From Mytilus californianus (lineage: Eukaryota; Mollusca; Bivalvia; Mytilida; Mytilidae): a stretch of DNA of 64,000 nucleotides. Below, in pieces: positions 1-11,800 of this stretch. The DNA lies in the NCBI RefSeq assembly GCF_021869535.1, contig NW_026262690.1, forward strand, positions 84,675,995 to 84,739,994. The letters are read 5' to 3'. The translations under genes were made by a program, and so were the position numbers. Each line of letters starts with the position of its first letter. Position 1 is the stretch's first letter. The notes beneath the pieces were generated by a model that made no database searches, was not told the origin of the DNA, and worked only from the letters and a program-made list of their open reading frames with translations.

Positions 1-513
1 CTCGAAAATATAAATTGTATTTGTACAAGGCTTAGAAACAGGTAGTAAACGAGGCTTTACCGAGCATTTCTATCCTGTTTTGAGCTGAGTACAAATAAAA
101 TTTATATTTCAGGACAATATATGGTTATTCTTTAAATACTGCAACTCCTACAACTGTTCCAAATGAAATATTTAGGGTAAAAACCATTTTTTAATATGGA
201 GCAAACGACGTAAAATTTCCGCGATTTTGATGTCATAAATAAAACTCTTATGGAAACACATTGTCAACGTCGTAAACAAGGCGATATACGGTTAGTGACT
301 GTATATCACAAATGATTATACAGTCAATGCAATTTGACTGCGCGAATAGCACAGCTGCAGTATATTAAAGGATATCCATCCATGACACAAAATCAGTACA
401 TGCACAGCAAAAAACACAAAAAGCGAAGGAACAGTGCTGTGAATGCTGTTCCTAATCTTAAAGTCATAGTGAGGCCTTCAACATGGAGCAAAAACTGCCA
501 TCTTCTTAACCCA
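1..513. other. Non-coding sequence with an inverted repeat
   Basis: No gene is visible. Positions 4-26 and 89-110 form an imperfect inverted repeat (a gaaaatataaattg-type arm against an aatttatatttc-type arm), probably the end of a small foldback repeat. The reading frames here are short, low-complexity and match nothing I recognise. Confidence 0.5.
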
Positions 514-1560
514 ATTTTTGTCGAGCCTTCGACTTTTGTCGAAAAAACGAGACATAGCGATCCTACATTCCGTCGGCGGCGTCCACAAATATTCACTCTG
601 TGGTTAAAGTTTTTGAAATTTTAATAACTTTCTTAAACTATCCTGGATTTCTACCAAACTTGGACAGAAGCTTTTTTATGATCATAAGATAATATTCAAA
701 AGTAAATTTTGTAAAAAAAAAATTCCATTTTTTCTGTATTTTACTTATAAATGGACTGTTTTTCTGCCAGGAAACATAACATTCACTCTGTGGTTAAAAG
801 TTTTTGAAATTTTAATAACTTTCTTAAACTATCCTGGATTTCTACCAAACTTGGAAAGAAGCTTGTTTATGATCATAAGATAGTACCCAAAAGTAAATTT
901 TGTAAAAAAAAAATTCCATTTTTTCCGTATTTTACTTATAAATGGACTTAGTTTTTCTGCCAGTTAACATTACATTCACTCTGTGGTTAAAGTTTTTCAA
1001 ATTTAATAACTTTCTTAAACTTTCTTGGATTTGTACCAAACTTGGACAGAAGCTTGTTTATGATTAAAAGCTAGTATCTAGAAGGGAGTTCTGATAAAAT
1101 TTTGTTCCATTTTTTCTGTATTTTACTTATGAATGGACTTAGTTTTTCTGCCAGTTAACATTACATTCACTCTGTGGTTAAAGTTTTTGAAAATTTTAAT
1201 AACTTTCTTAAACTATCTTGGATTTGTACCAAACTTGGACACAAGCTTGTTTATGATTAAAAGCTAGTATCTAGAAGGAAATTTTATTAAAATTTTGTTC
1301 CATTTTTTCCGTATTTTACATATAAATGGATTTAGTTTTTCTTCCAGTTAACATTACATACAGTCTGCAGTTTAAGTTTTTAAAACATTTATTAGATTCA
1401 TAAACTATCCTGGATTTTTACCAAACTTGGACAGAAGCTACTTACAATCAAAAGATAGTATAGAGAGGAATATTTTTATTAATTTTTTTCCTCATTTTTG
1501 TTGAGCCTGCGATTAACAGCAAAAGTAGGCGAGACACTGGGTTCCGCGGAACCCTTACAA
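514..1560 (+). repeat. Tandem-core interspersed element, tcgagcctgcgac family
   Basis: The element opens with a short imperfect palindrome (tcgagccttcgac then ttttgtcgaaaa) and a gtcggcggcg tract. Four to five tandem cores of about 190 bp follow, each starting near cattcactctgtggttaaag (about 590, 780, 973, 1164, 1350). It closes with gcgagacactgggttccgcg and a run into aaattttt. The same family recurs at 19550-20773 and 34762-35275, and inverted at 47540-49535. Architecture (palindromic end, tandem core, no protein) fits the bivalve pearl / Helentron-associated class; that assignment is from family knowledge. Confidence 0.75.
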
Positions 1561-1679
1561 ATTTTTATGGTTGATCGATCAACATTTAGAACTGTTGTGA
1601 CAGTATTTTATTTGTTGTAAGTAATAGGTCAATCCTTTTTTGTTTTTTTTCTGCTTTTGGTCACCTAATCTTAACTTAA

Positions 1680-2747
1680 TTTTCTAGGGAACTATTAGGG
1701 AAGGGGAATTATCTCAACATTCTGTATGATCTATAATGAATATTAAATTTTAGACATAGAGACGTGAAAGAAATCTCAAACCATTACTATTGTTAAAAAA
1801 AGAATAACAGAGTTGGTTGATTGGTACCATACTACTGTCAAACGGACAACAGAGCATAATTATATCTGACAGAAACATGCATTTTGGCTTGAAACTTACC
1901 TGTAATAAAAGGTCTAGTCATATTATGATCAGAGCACAAATTAGCTCTCTATATTTCTCCAACATCATAACAATTTCTAAAAAACTTCTCATCAACCTTT
2001 TTTTTTGCAATACCTAGATAAAGTCCTGAAATCTTAAAACTAATGAATGTTTTGAGATTTGTTGATTGAATCTACCACTCATATCAAAGCACAAAGAATA
2101 GGACAGTAGGACAAATTATATATCAAATTGTCCAATTCAAACTAGCTCTGACAAGGATGTTGTTAAGAAAATTATCAAATGACCCAGAATGCCTCGTTGG
2201 CTGATTGGTCTAACTAGTTTATCTACTGTATCACTAACCTGTCAACACTGAGGTTCCAAACCTGCATTTGGCAGGTGCTTTGGACTCTAATTCTAACTGA
2301 CAAGGATTACAAGTTTTATTGCTGATGGTTATGGTTCACTCCAGCTTCCTCCTCCAATAAAAACTGGCCACCAGGAAAAAGCAAATAGTACTGAAGAGGG
2401 GGGTGGGGGGCGTTATACACCAAAACGCAATCAATCTATCCAATGACCCAGTCTATCGGCTATTATGGCCACCACCATTGTGACGAAGTACATAGTATCA
2501 TTAATTTATTCCTGAAAAAAACGTAACTCAAATATATGACACAACATGACCAGTTTAAACTAGATTTGAATCATCTAAAGATGTCTAGGTTCAAAAGCTA
2601 TATCTTGATTAAGTGGCATGTTGTAATATTGTTTTACATTTCTTGCATTCTGAACCAGTTTTATGTGTAGATACAATGCAAGCGATATAAGCTTCAAATT
2701 ATTTATGCATCTTAATTTGAAAAAAAAATTCCTTAACTGATATACAG
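1680..2747 (+). other. EML intron sequence shared with the downstream duplicate
   Basis: This stretch is alignable by eye with about 51595-51700 and 53190-54068, for example the segments around cattactattgttaaaaaaag, agcataattatatctg and aaagctatatcttgattaag. It is non-coding, contains the SINE at 2188-2438 and leads into the polypyrimidine/acceptor of the HELP exon at 2747. Confidence 0.75.
2188..2438 (+). mobile_element. tRNA-derived SINE
   Basis: The head resembles a tRNA promoter: an A-box-like tggctgattggtc and a B-box-like ggttccaaacc about 50 nt downstream. The tail ends in a degenerate aatc run. Imperfect direct repeats tcaaatgacccag (2175-2187) and tccaatgacccag (2439-2451) flank it and are the likely target-site duplication. 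A second copy occupies the equivalent place in the downstream duplicate (about 53547-53790), so insertion predates that duplication. Confidence 0.75.
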
Positions 2748-2894
2748 TTTTGGATATAGAGGTAGAGATTGTAGGTCCAATCTGTACTACTTGAATGGAG
2801 AGGTCATTTACTTCTGTGCTGGTGTGGTGGTGCTCCACAATCCTGAAGAACAAACGCAGAGACATTATCTTGGACACACAGATGATGTTAAGTG
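2748..2894 (+). CDS. EML: EML exon: HELP motif
   Basis: Acceptor tatacag ends at 2747; donor gtaagt starts at 2895. The first base completes a codon from the upstream exon, and the exon ends after two bases of a Cys codon (phase 2). It encodes FGYRGRDCRSNLYY then LNGEVIYFCAG and HYLGHTDDVK, the hydrophobic EML-like protein (HELP) motif and entry to the first propeller. Confidence 0.95.
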
Positions 2895-5800
2895 GTAAGT
2901 TGACTTGTACAACTCCTTTTTAGAACCAAACAAGCATATATTGACCATAATAAATGAAGAAAAAAAAATTTTGTTACTGAATTTTATATCAGTTAAGTAC
3001 ACCATGCTTATAGCATCACAATCACTAAACATGTGGGGATGTAAAAATACCCTGCCACATCTAGTCCGTGTTTTTGTTAGTTGCTTTTCTGCTTTGTATC
3101 GATCTGATGAGTTAAGCCTTTTTCAACAGATTTTTATACGACTGCAAAAAATTTTGCAGTCGTATATTGGTATGACGTTGGCGTCGTCGTCGTCCGAAGA
3201 CACATTGGTTTTTGCACTATAACTTTAGTTTAAGTAAATGGATCTCTATGAAATTTTACCATAAGGTTATATACCTCAAAAGGAAGGTTGGGATTGATTT
3301 TGGGGGTTATGGTTCAGGAATTAGGGGCCAAAAATAAGCATTTTCTAGATTCCAGACAATAACTTGTGGAACGGTGTATGGATCTCTCTGAAATTATACC
3401 ACAAGTTTCCATACCACAAAGGGATGGTTAGGATTTGCTTTCGGGGGTTATGGCGCAAACCTTTTAGGAATTAGGGGCGAAAAAGGGGGGAAAACAAGGT
3501 TGTCCTGGTTAATGGACAAATACTTCAGTACAAAACATAATTTAAAGCAGTGTAAGGGAGATAAATCAAATACATCATTTGAATTACCTCCCTTACACTG
3601 CTTTTAAATTATGTATAAAGTAATGGTTAATGAACAATTAAAACAATTTAAAAACAGTGTAAGGGAGGTAATCCAAATACAACGTTTAGATTACTTCCCT
3701 TACACTGCTTTTAAATTATGTTTAAAGAAATGCATATTTATAAAGGAAGACCAGTAAAAATATCTGCAAATGTTGCATCTTTTTTTTTTTTACAAAAAAA
3801 TCCATATGAAAGATTTGACACCATTTATAAAATATATTAAGTTAGCACTATGGTAAATTTAAATGGGTAATTATGGTTGCAAATTCCATTGGAAATTTGA
3901 ATTGAGATTATGACCATATTTTGAGGGAAAGAATTTTTTGGGGAAAAAGGGGGGGGGGGGGCAATTTTTTCTCATTTCAGATTTCAGAAATTAAAAAGAA
4001 TTATTCTTCAAATATTATTTTTTTTTCAAATTTCAAATATTGAAAAATTTCAAGAAGTAATCTTTAATTGCACAGTATGGCGCATTAGATTTGTAAAATC
4101 TTTGACCACATTTATTTATTTGTTATGCCGAATCTGATCGTTATTTAGATTTTTAATTTTGAGTCCAGTTTTCAAGTTGGTCTACATTAAGGTCCAAAGG
4201 GTCCAAAATTAAACTTAGTTTGCTGTTAACAAAAATTGAATATATGGGGTTCTTTGATATGCTGAATCTAAACATGTATTTAGATTTTTGATTTTGGGCC
4301 CAGTTTTCAAGTTGGTCCAGATTGGGGTCCAAAATTAAACTTTGTTTGATTTCAACAAAAATTTAATATATGGGGTTCTTTGATATGCTGAATCTAACCA
4401 TGTATTTAGATTTTTTATTTGTGGTACCTGCTATCAAAAGGTTCATATTGAGGTCAAAAGGGTCCAAAATTAAACTTTGATTGATTTCATCAAAAATTGA
4501 ATTATTGGGGTTCTTTGATAACCATTGATATGCCAAATCTAACCGTGTATTTAGATTTTTAATTTTGGGTCCCTTTTTATACGCCCGTCATATGGTGTAC
4601 AAATGTCCGGTGTTCGTCCGTCTGTCTGTCCGTCTGTCTCTCCGGCGTAAACATGTCGCACCGTAACTTGAGAATGACTTATCCAAATTTCATGAAACTT
4701 AACATAGTTGTTTCTTATGATGGTCAAACGATCTGTATACTTTTTGGTGAAAATAAGATTAAAACTTTTTGAGTTACCTGACTTAGTAACTAAAACAGGT
4801 GTGTGTTTTTTTTCACATGTCGCGCCGTATCTCAAAAACAATTTATGATTATTGCTTAAAACTTTACACACTTCTTAGTTATATTAATCTTAAGATCTGT
4901 ATACTTTTTGGTGATGATTCAAAATTTTATTTAAGAGATATTGAGTATTTTGTTAAAAAAGGGGGAGGGGATTTTCACAAGTCGGGCCGTATCTCAAAAA
5001 CAGTTTATGATTATTGCTTAAAACTTTACACACTTCTTAGTTATATTAACCTTAAGATCTGTTTACTTTTTGGTGATGATTCAAAATTTTATTTTTGAGT
5101 TATTGAGTATTTTGTAAAAAAAGGGGGAGGGGTTTTTCACATGTCGTGCCGTATCTCAAAAACGATTTATGATTATTGCTTAAAATTTTACACACTTCTT
5201 AGTTATATTAATCTAAAGATCTGTATACTTTTTGGTTTTGATTCAAAATTTTATTTTTGAGATATTGATTTTTTTTTTAAAAGGGGGGTTTTCACATGTC
5301 GCGCCGTATCTCAAAAACGATTAATTATTATTGCTTAAAATTTTACACACTTCTTAGTTATATTAATCAAAAGATCTGTATACTTTTGGTTTTGATTCAA
5401 AATTTTATTTTAGAGATATTGAAACGATTTATGATTATTGCTTAAAATTTTACACACTTCTTAGTTATATTAATCTAAAGATCTGTATACTTTTTGGTTT
5501 TGATTCAAAATTTTATTTTAGAGATATTGAGTTTTTGTAAAAAAAAAGGGGGTTTTCGCATGTTATGCCGTATGTCAGAAACTATTTATGCTTATTGCAT
5601 AAAAATTCAAACACAAGACGACGAGCGTATCATGCGCTCATGGCGCAGCTGTTTATTTAAATTGGTCTACATTAAGGTCCAAAGGGTCCAAAATTAAACT
5701 TAGTTTGATTTTAACAAAAATTGAATTCTTGGGGTTCTTTGATATGCTGAATCTAAACATGTGTTTAGATTTTTGATTATGGGCCCAGTTTTCAAGTTGG

Positions 5801-8800
5801 TCCAAGTTGGGGTCCAAAAATTGAATATATGGGGTTCTTTGATATGCTGAATCTAACCATGTATTTTGATTTTTGGGCCCCGTTATCAAATTGGTCCACA
5901 TTGAGGTCAAAAAGGTCCAAAATTAAACTTTGTTTGATTTCATCAAAAATTGAATTCTTTGGATTCTTTGATATGCTGAATCTAACCATGTATTTAGATT
6001 TTGGATATTGGACCATAATAGGTAAATTAAAAAATTTTAAGTTCTTAGACCACAGTCATTCTGTGTCAGAAACCTATGCTTTGTCAAATATTTAATCACA
6101 ATCCAAGTTCAGAGCTGTATCAAGCTTGAATGTTGTGTCCATACTTGCCCCAACTGTTCAGGGTTCGACCTCTGCGGTCGTATCAAGCTGCGCCCAGCGA
6201 AGCATTTTATTATAGTTTGTTCTTATGTTGTACTGTTAAACCACTGTCCCAGGTTAGGGGGAGGGTTTGGCACAACAGGAAACATGTTTAACCCCTCCAC
6301 ATTCTGTATGTTCCTGTCCCAAATCAGGAGCCTGTTATTCAGTGGTTGTAGTTTGTTGCTGCATATCATTTTTTTTTTTCGTTCATTGTTTTATACATAA
6401 ATCAGGCTGTTAGTTTTCTTGTTTGAAATGTTTTACATTTGTCATTTCGGGGCCTTTTATAGCTGACTATGCAGTATGGGTTTTGCTCATTGTTGAAAGC
6501 CATACGTTGACCTATAGTTGTTAACTTATATGTCATTTGGTCTCTGGTGGAGAGTTGTCTCAATGGTAATCATACCACATCTTCTTATTTTTATATTGAA
6601 GGCAGATTTATGCTCAATTTACACAAATTATAACATTGATCACCATGAAAAGTAAATAGTGATAAAAAAACATAATGAAAAAACTTTATTTAGATAGTCA
6701 TGGTTTACATCATAAATAGATACACAAAAATAGCTCTACTGAGCTTCCCATCAATAGTGGTCTCATATTTAGAAAAATTCATCATTTGCATTAAATTCTG
6801 TATTTGCAGTTGAAATCATTATTTTTTCCAAATGGAACAGTATTAGATTTGATATTACTGTGAATAAAAGCTATAGTGAGCAAGGATTCAGAATTTTTAA
6901 TCTCACAATTTTGGTACATTTGAGATGACTTGAAAGTTGGGGTCTTTTTTTCGAACTGTTAAATTCACACGGAATCAACAAAGGCAATCTTATTACCAGA
7001 AAATCAAAAAATAAGTCTAAAATAGCAATTAAAAAAACCCAATCTCAATGAAATGGCTGAAAATATTTCTGTTAAAAAAAATTTGGTGACCTAAATCCCA
7101 ATCTTCCATTTCGGTCAGTGACCTTTCAGATAAGGTCATGTCTGACAGTTGCTATTTTAATTTTAACATTTGCATTTTACTATCAAAATTACATACTGGC
7201 AAGACATATGTCTGTGTCAACAGTTTATATTTCAAAGTGATTTCTGGAAATTAAATATTTGCTCCAAACACTTGAACAAGTGAAAAAAAAAAAAAGTTTT
7301 TATTATATGTATGATATCAAGTGTCACTGTCTACCTGAATCTTCATGGGAAATACCCTGTTGTTTATGATGTATGGCTAGACAATATTGGTAAACCTGTA
7401 CTTAGCAGTGCCATGCTCATGATGGGGCATACTTAAATTGAAAATGCTAATAATTATTCAAATAGATGGCAATTGGGGATTCAATTGGGAGGTTTACATT
7501 TCTTATTGCAATAAATGTATACGAGACCAGCAACATCTGACGGAAGTTTAAATATAAGGTTACCAAAGTAAATACCACGGCTATTAGGTTTCAATTTTAC
7601 CCTCCTTCCCTTTTTCAAAAAAAAAAAGAAAAGAAAAAGAAATAACATCACAATGAAAAATCATGTACTGTAATTTAACAACAAAAACAAATAAGTAAAA
7701 TTTTGTAAATACAAGGGAATGCCACTTTCATTAGAAGGTTAAATATGGAAAGTTTTTCATGAACTTTTCAACCACTTCATTGTATGTAAGGGCATGTATT
7801 TTTGCACTTGATTTTTCTCCTACCCATTCTCTGCTTCCAGTAAATGTTTTTCACTTGTTGCCAGTCGCAATGCTGTAAGGAAGTTCAATTCCAAGGTCTG
7901 TATAATGAACATCCTGGTATTAGTATCTATGACCAAAGCAGAGTTAAAGGGTACTTTAGTTATGTCACAGGGTTTGAAGGGAAAGTCTTTGGTATTTATG
8001 TCCGGATGACCTTTAAATACACCCTTCATTGAATCATCCCGTTCTATCACCACAATGCGGCCATCATTCTTTAGATCGATCACATATATTGTTCCTGTAT
8101 GATCCGAAGTTATTTTGAATGGGCAAAGAAAGAAATTGTTATTAAAAGTTTCAATATGTGTTCCTTCAATATCTATGACAATCACTTGTCTAGGTCCAAT
8201 GTAGGACCACATTGCGAACATCCAACTATTATTTTATCATCATGCGCAACATGAACACATTTTATATGGAATAACTACAAGAGTTGTTTCTAAGGTTGCC
8301 AAAAGTAAGTTATCGTTTGATGTTATGGCCATATCATAAACTTTGATATCCCCAAAAACTTGGTTTTTATACGCCCGTTTACGGGACATATTATGGTATA
8401 CCGTTGTCTGTCCGTCTGTCCGTCCGTCGTCAACATGTTGGACATTAACTCAAAAATGCTTTAACCAATTTGCATAAAACTTTGGTGAATTGTTTATATC
8501 TATTGACGTGAGCTCCCTTTCGTTTTTTATAAATTTTAAATTTAACGTTTCTGAGTTATGGGGTTTTATTCATTAAAAAAGGGGGGATTTTCCAGTTTTC
8601 GGACAATAACTCAAGAATGCTTTCACCAACTTGCAAGAAATTGTGGTGAATTGTTTATATGTATTGACATGAGCTCCCTTTCGATTTTTATAAATTTTAG
8701 ATTTTATATTTTCTAGTTACAGGGTTTTATTCATAAAAAAGGGGGATTTTCCAGTTATCTGACAAAAACTCAAAAATGCTTTCAGCAGTTCTTATGAAAC

Positions 8801-11800
8801 TATGGTGAATTGTTTATATCTATTAAAGTAAGCTCCCTTTAGAATTTTATAAATTTTACATTTTACATTTCTGAGTTATGGGGTTTTATTCATTAAAAAA
8901 GGGGGGATTTTCCAGTTTTCGGACAATAACTCAAAAATGCTGTCAGCAATTCTCATGAAACTTTGGTGAATTGTTTATATCTATTGATGTAAGCTCCCTT
9001 TTGATTTTCATAAATTTCTAATATGACATTGAGAATAAATTGAACTTTATTTGTTTATAGTCTGACAACAGATTTACTAAGTATTGCGCAACAGCACAGT
9101 GTATTGCACAACAGCAAGAAATCTTTAATTGAATATAAATTCAATTCATATAACCAATTTCAAGTTCTTTGACTACATTTATTCAGAAACCTGTAATATG
9201 TCAAATATTTAATTACAATCCAAATTCAGACCTGTATCAAGCTTGAATATTGTGTCCATTTTTGCCCCAACTGTTCAGGGTTGGACCTCTGCGGGCATAT
9301 CCAGCTGCGCTCAGCGAAGCAGTTTATTTAAACTAAGTTTCATCCCATTTGAAATTTTATATCTTTTTGGATTGTAAATCCCCTATCCAAAATGAACCGT
9401 CAGCTTTGCAAGCAAGTTCATCAGTTACAAAGTTAGTTATATACTGTTTTTTTTTAACTTGAAAGCTTCTTTTGAAGGCATTAGCTTACATTGTGTCCAT
9501 TAGTTGTTTATTGTAAAGTGCCATGAACTATATTGATGTTCTTTGGAACATATGATGGGAGATGACGGAATGATGTTTTTATTGGGGTTATTATTGGATT
9601 TGGTGACTTTTTTAAGTATTCCACGGTCTCAAACAGGTCTTTTGCCTTGTAGGTGGTTAAGGTTTTGTTGTATTCTGTGTTTTTGGTTTCTAAATTTTGA
9701 ATTTCCATTTTTCCACGATCTTCTTCATCTTTGATTGACGAATTGAAAATATTCCACTCTACCTCTAGACTGTGTAAGAGCGTTTTAGTATGTTTATCAA
9801 TCAGATCTTTAAGCTCTTGATCTCGTTGACGAATCTTCATTGTTTCTCCGTTTAATTTGTTCTTTTCGTCAGATTTAAGAGCTTCTAGAGTTGACATACC
9901 TTTTGCAAGATTGATGACCTCTCTATCAAGATTATGATTCTCTTTCTCTAGTTTACCTACAGCATGAAGGTAACCGTCTTTTATATCAACTACTTCATGT
10001 TTAACTGTAGATTTTTTGGATAAGGTATTCCAAAAGGGATTGTTGTGATTTTTCTTAACACACTTTTTGCATACGACAGTTTCACATGTTTTACAGAACT
10101 GTTTACAGATTTTCTCAGAATGTTTTTTGCACTTTATATTCAAAAGATCTCTTTTGATTTCAAGTTCTTTTGTATCAGGTTTTCCTATATTCTCTAGAGC
10201 AATGATCTTATGTTTGTCTGATGATTTTACTTTTTGATGAAATTGATGACATTTAGTACACATATAAAAGTCACATGTCAAACACTTCCATTGAATTTTA
10301 TTGTTATCTTCACACAATTCACACCTTTTTGCCGCTTGTAATGCAGATGCCATGATGATAGATTTTTTGTCACACCTTTCCCTTCTTGTAATTCATTGAA
10401 ACTATTGAATCATCCTTGAGCAGTTATGTGATATATCTTATAAAAATCTGAATAAATATCCTTTACTGATGTGTAGCTTGAAATGATGGAAGATAACCAA
10501 CTTTTGAATTATTATTAGTAATTTTAGTTCCACTTAACTCACCTTCCTGTTATATGTTATAAATTGTAAGTTTTCTTCTTGTTATTAGGCAAATATACCT
10601 CAGGTTGCAAACTATTTTTGAAATCTGAATAGAAATAAAAATTTTCATTTCTCAAGTGATAATTTGGGTGGAAAAACCTTCATTGTTTTCAGAAACAAAT
10701 ATACCTCAGGTTGCATCTGAATGAATATCTCAAGTGCATTTGGGTTGAAAGTCCTTCAGTTTTTCTCAACTTTCAACTTTTATTAACACTCTAGACAGTT
10801 TACACTGTAACAAGAGGCAGACAAATGATACAAATAATATTTTACAATGGTGTGAACAAGACAGAAAGAAATATATGCATTTTCAGTTACTTCCTAAAGC
10901 AATAGTACATTATACCTAGTTCTCTGTACACAAGTTACATAACACATTAATAGCACTGAAAATCATTCAGAACAATAATAATGGGATTTAAGATGCCAGT
11001 CAAATAATTGTAAGTGATGATAATATATTTATTATCATAGATATTAATGATTTTTTTGGTGAAAATTGACAAGTTGACTTGTACATTACATAAAGGCAGC
11101 AGACCTTTCATTTTATATTCTGAAGGGTTTATAATATAGTAATTTGGGATATATTTATATTATAAAATTGTTGTATACTCTTTTTTATGCCCCGCCGTAG
11201 CGATTGGGGCATTAAGTTTTACCCTTGTCCGTCTGTATGTACATCCCAAAATTGGTTTCCGTTCTCTAACTTGAGTTTGCCTCAACCAAATGTTATGAAA
11301 CTTATACACAATGCTTATTACCACAAAACACAGATCAAGTTTGAATTTTTGTGGCGTCACTTTAACCGTTCTAGAGTTATGCCCCTTTATAAATGGAAAA
11401 ACTGCAAAATTTTTATTTTCTTCTAAATATCAAGTAATTTTTAAAATTGGGGTTATCTTCCTTTGTCCATGATTATAGTTGAATCAACTACAATCAATGC
11501 TTTATACAATGCAATGTTTAATTTTGACTTCCACTGATAAAACACAGATCAAGTTGAATTTGGGTAGTGTCACTTTAACCATTATTGAGTTATGCCCTTT
11601 TATAAATCAAAAGATGGCAAAATTTTTAGTTTCCATTCTGTAACTTAAGTTTGCCCCAACTAAACATTTTAAAAGAGGGACGAAAGATACCAGAGGGACA
11701 GTCAAACTCATAGATCGAAAACAAACTGACAAAGCCATGGCCAAAAATAAAATGACAGACAAATAATAGTACAGATGACACAACATAGAAAACCAAAGAC

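Larger units (their letters stand above)
3137..6203 (+). repeat. Tandem-core element, tatacgaccgc family, with nested copy
   Basis: The 5' end is a hairpin (tacgactgcaaaa / ttttgcagtcgta) followed by a gtcgtcgtcgtccg microsatellite and repeated cores on a tatggatctctctgaaa theme. It then has several units on a ttctttgatatgctgaatct theme and closes with gttcgacctctgcggtcgta and agcgaagcattttat. The closing segment repeats the hairpin arm. It interrupts the SINE-like repeat above. Relatives lie at 8368-9329, 13297-15563 and 41431-42567. No protein-coding capacity is visible. Confidence 0.75.
3085..6600 (+). repeat. High-copy SINE-like repeat, split by a later insertion
   Basis: Two pieces of one repeat, about 3085-3136 (gatctgatgagttaagcc) and 6204-6600 (tatgttgtactgttaaacca ... 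cataccacatcttctta), are separated by a 3.1 kb element. The uninterrupted arrangement is visible at about 51740-52155. Other copies are at 28830-28996, 31681-31950, 46986-47312 and 54069-54395. The 3' end is constant (gagttgtctcat, then cataccacatcttc). I could not identify a convincing tRNA head, so the class is open. Confidence 0.7.

Noticed and set aside
334..624. 96-codon open frame on the plus strand
   Set aside because: It spans the start of a repeat element and lacks any recognisable domain; the same repeat elsewhere does not keep it open.
3095..3136. Possible hammerhead motif in ctgatgagttaagcc of the SINE-like repeat (also about 51750)
   Set aside because: CTGATGA is present by sequence, but the GAAA element and a plausible stem III are missing, so the ribozyme fold is not supported.
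4551..6095. Several overlapping frames of 60-106 codons on both strands
   Set aside because: They are translations of tandem repeat cores (FFDMLNLT and its antisense ISKNP phrases), present on both strands and broken at unit boundaries; repeats, not genes.
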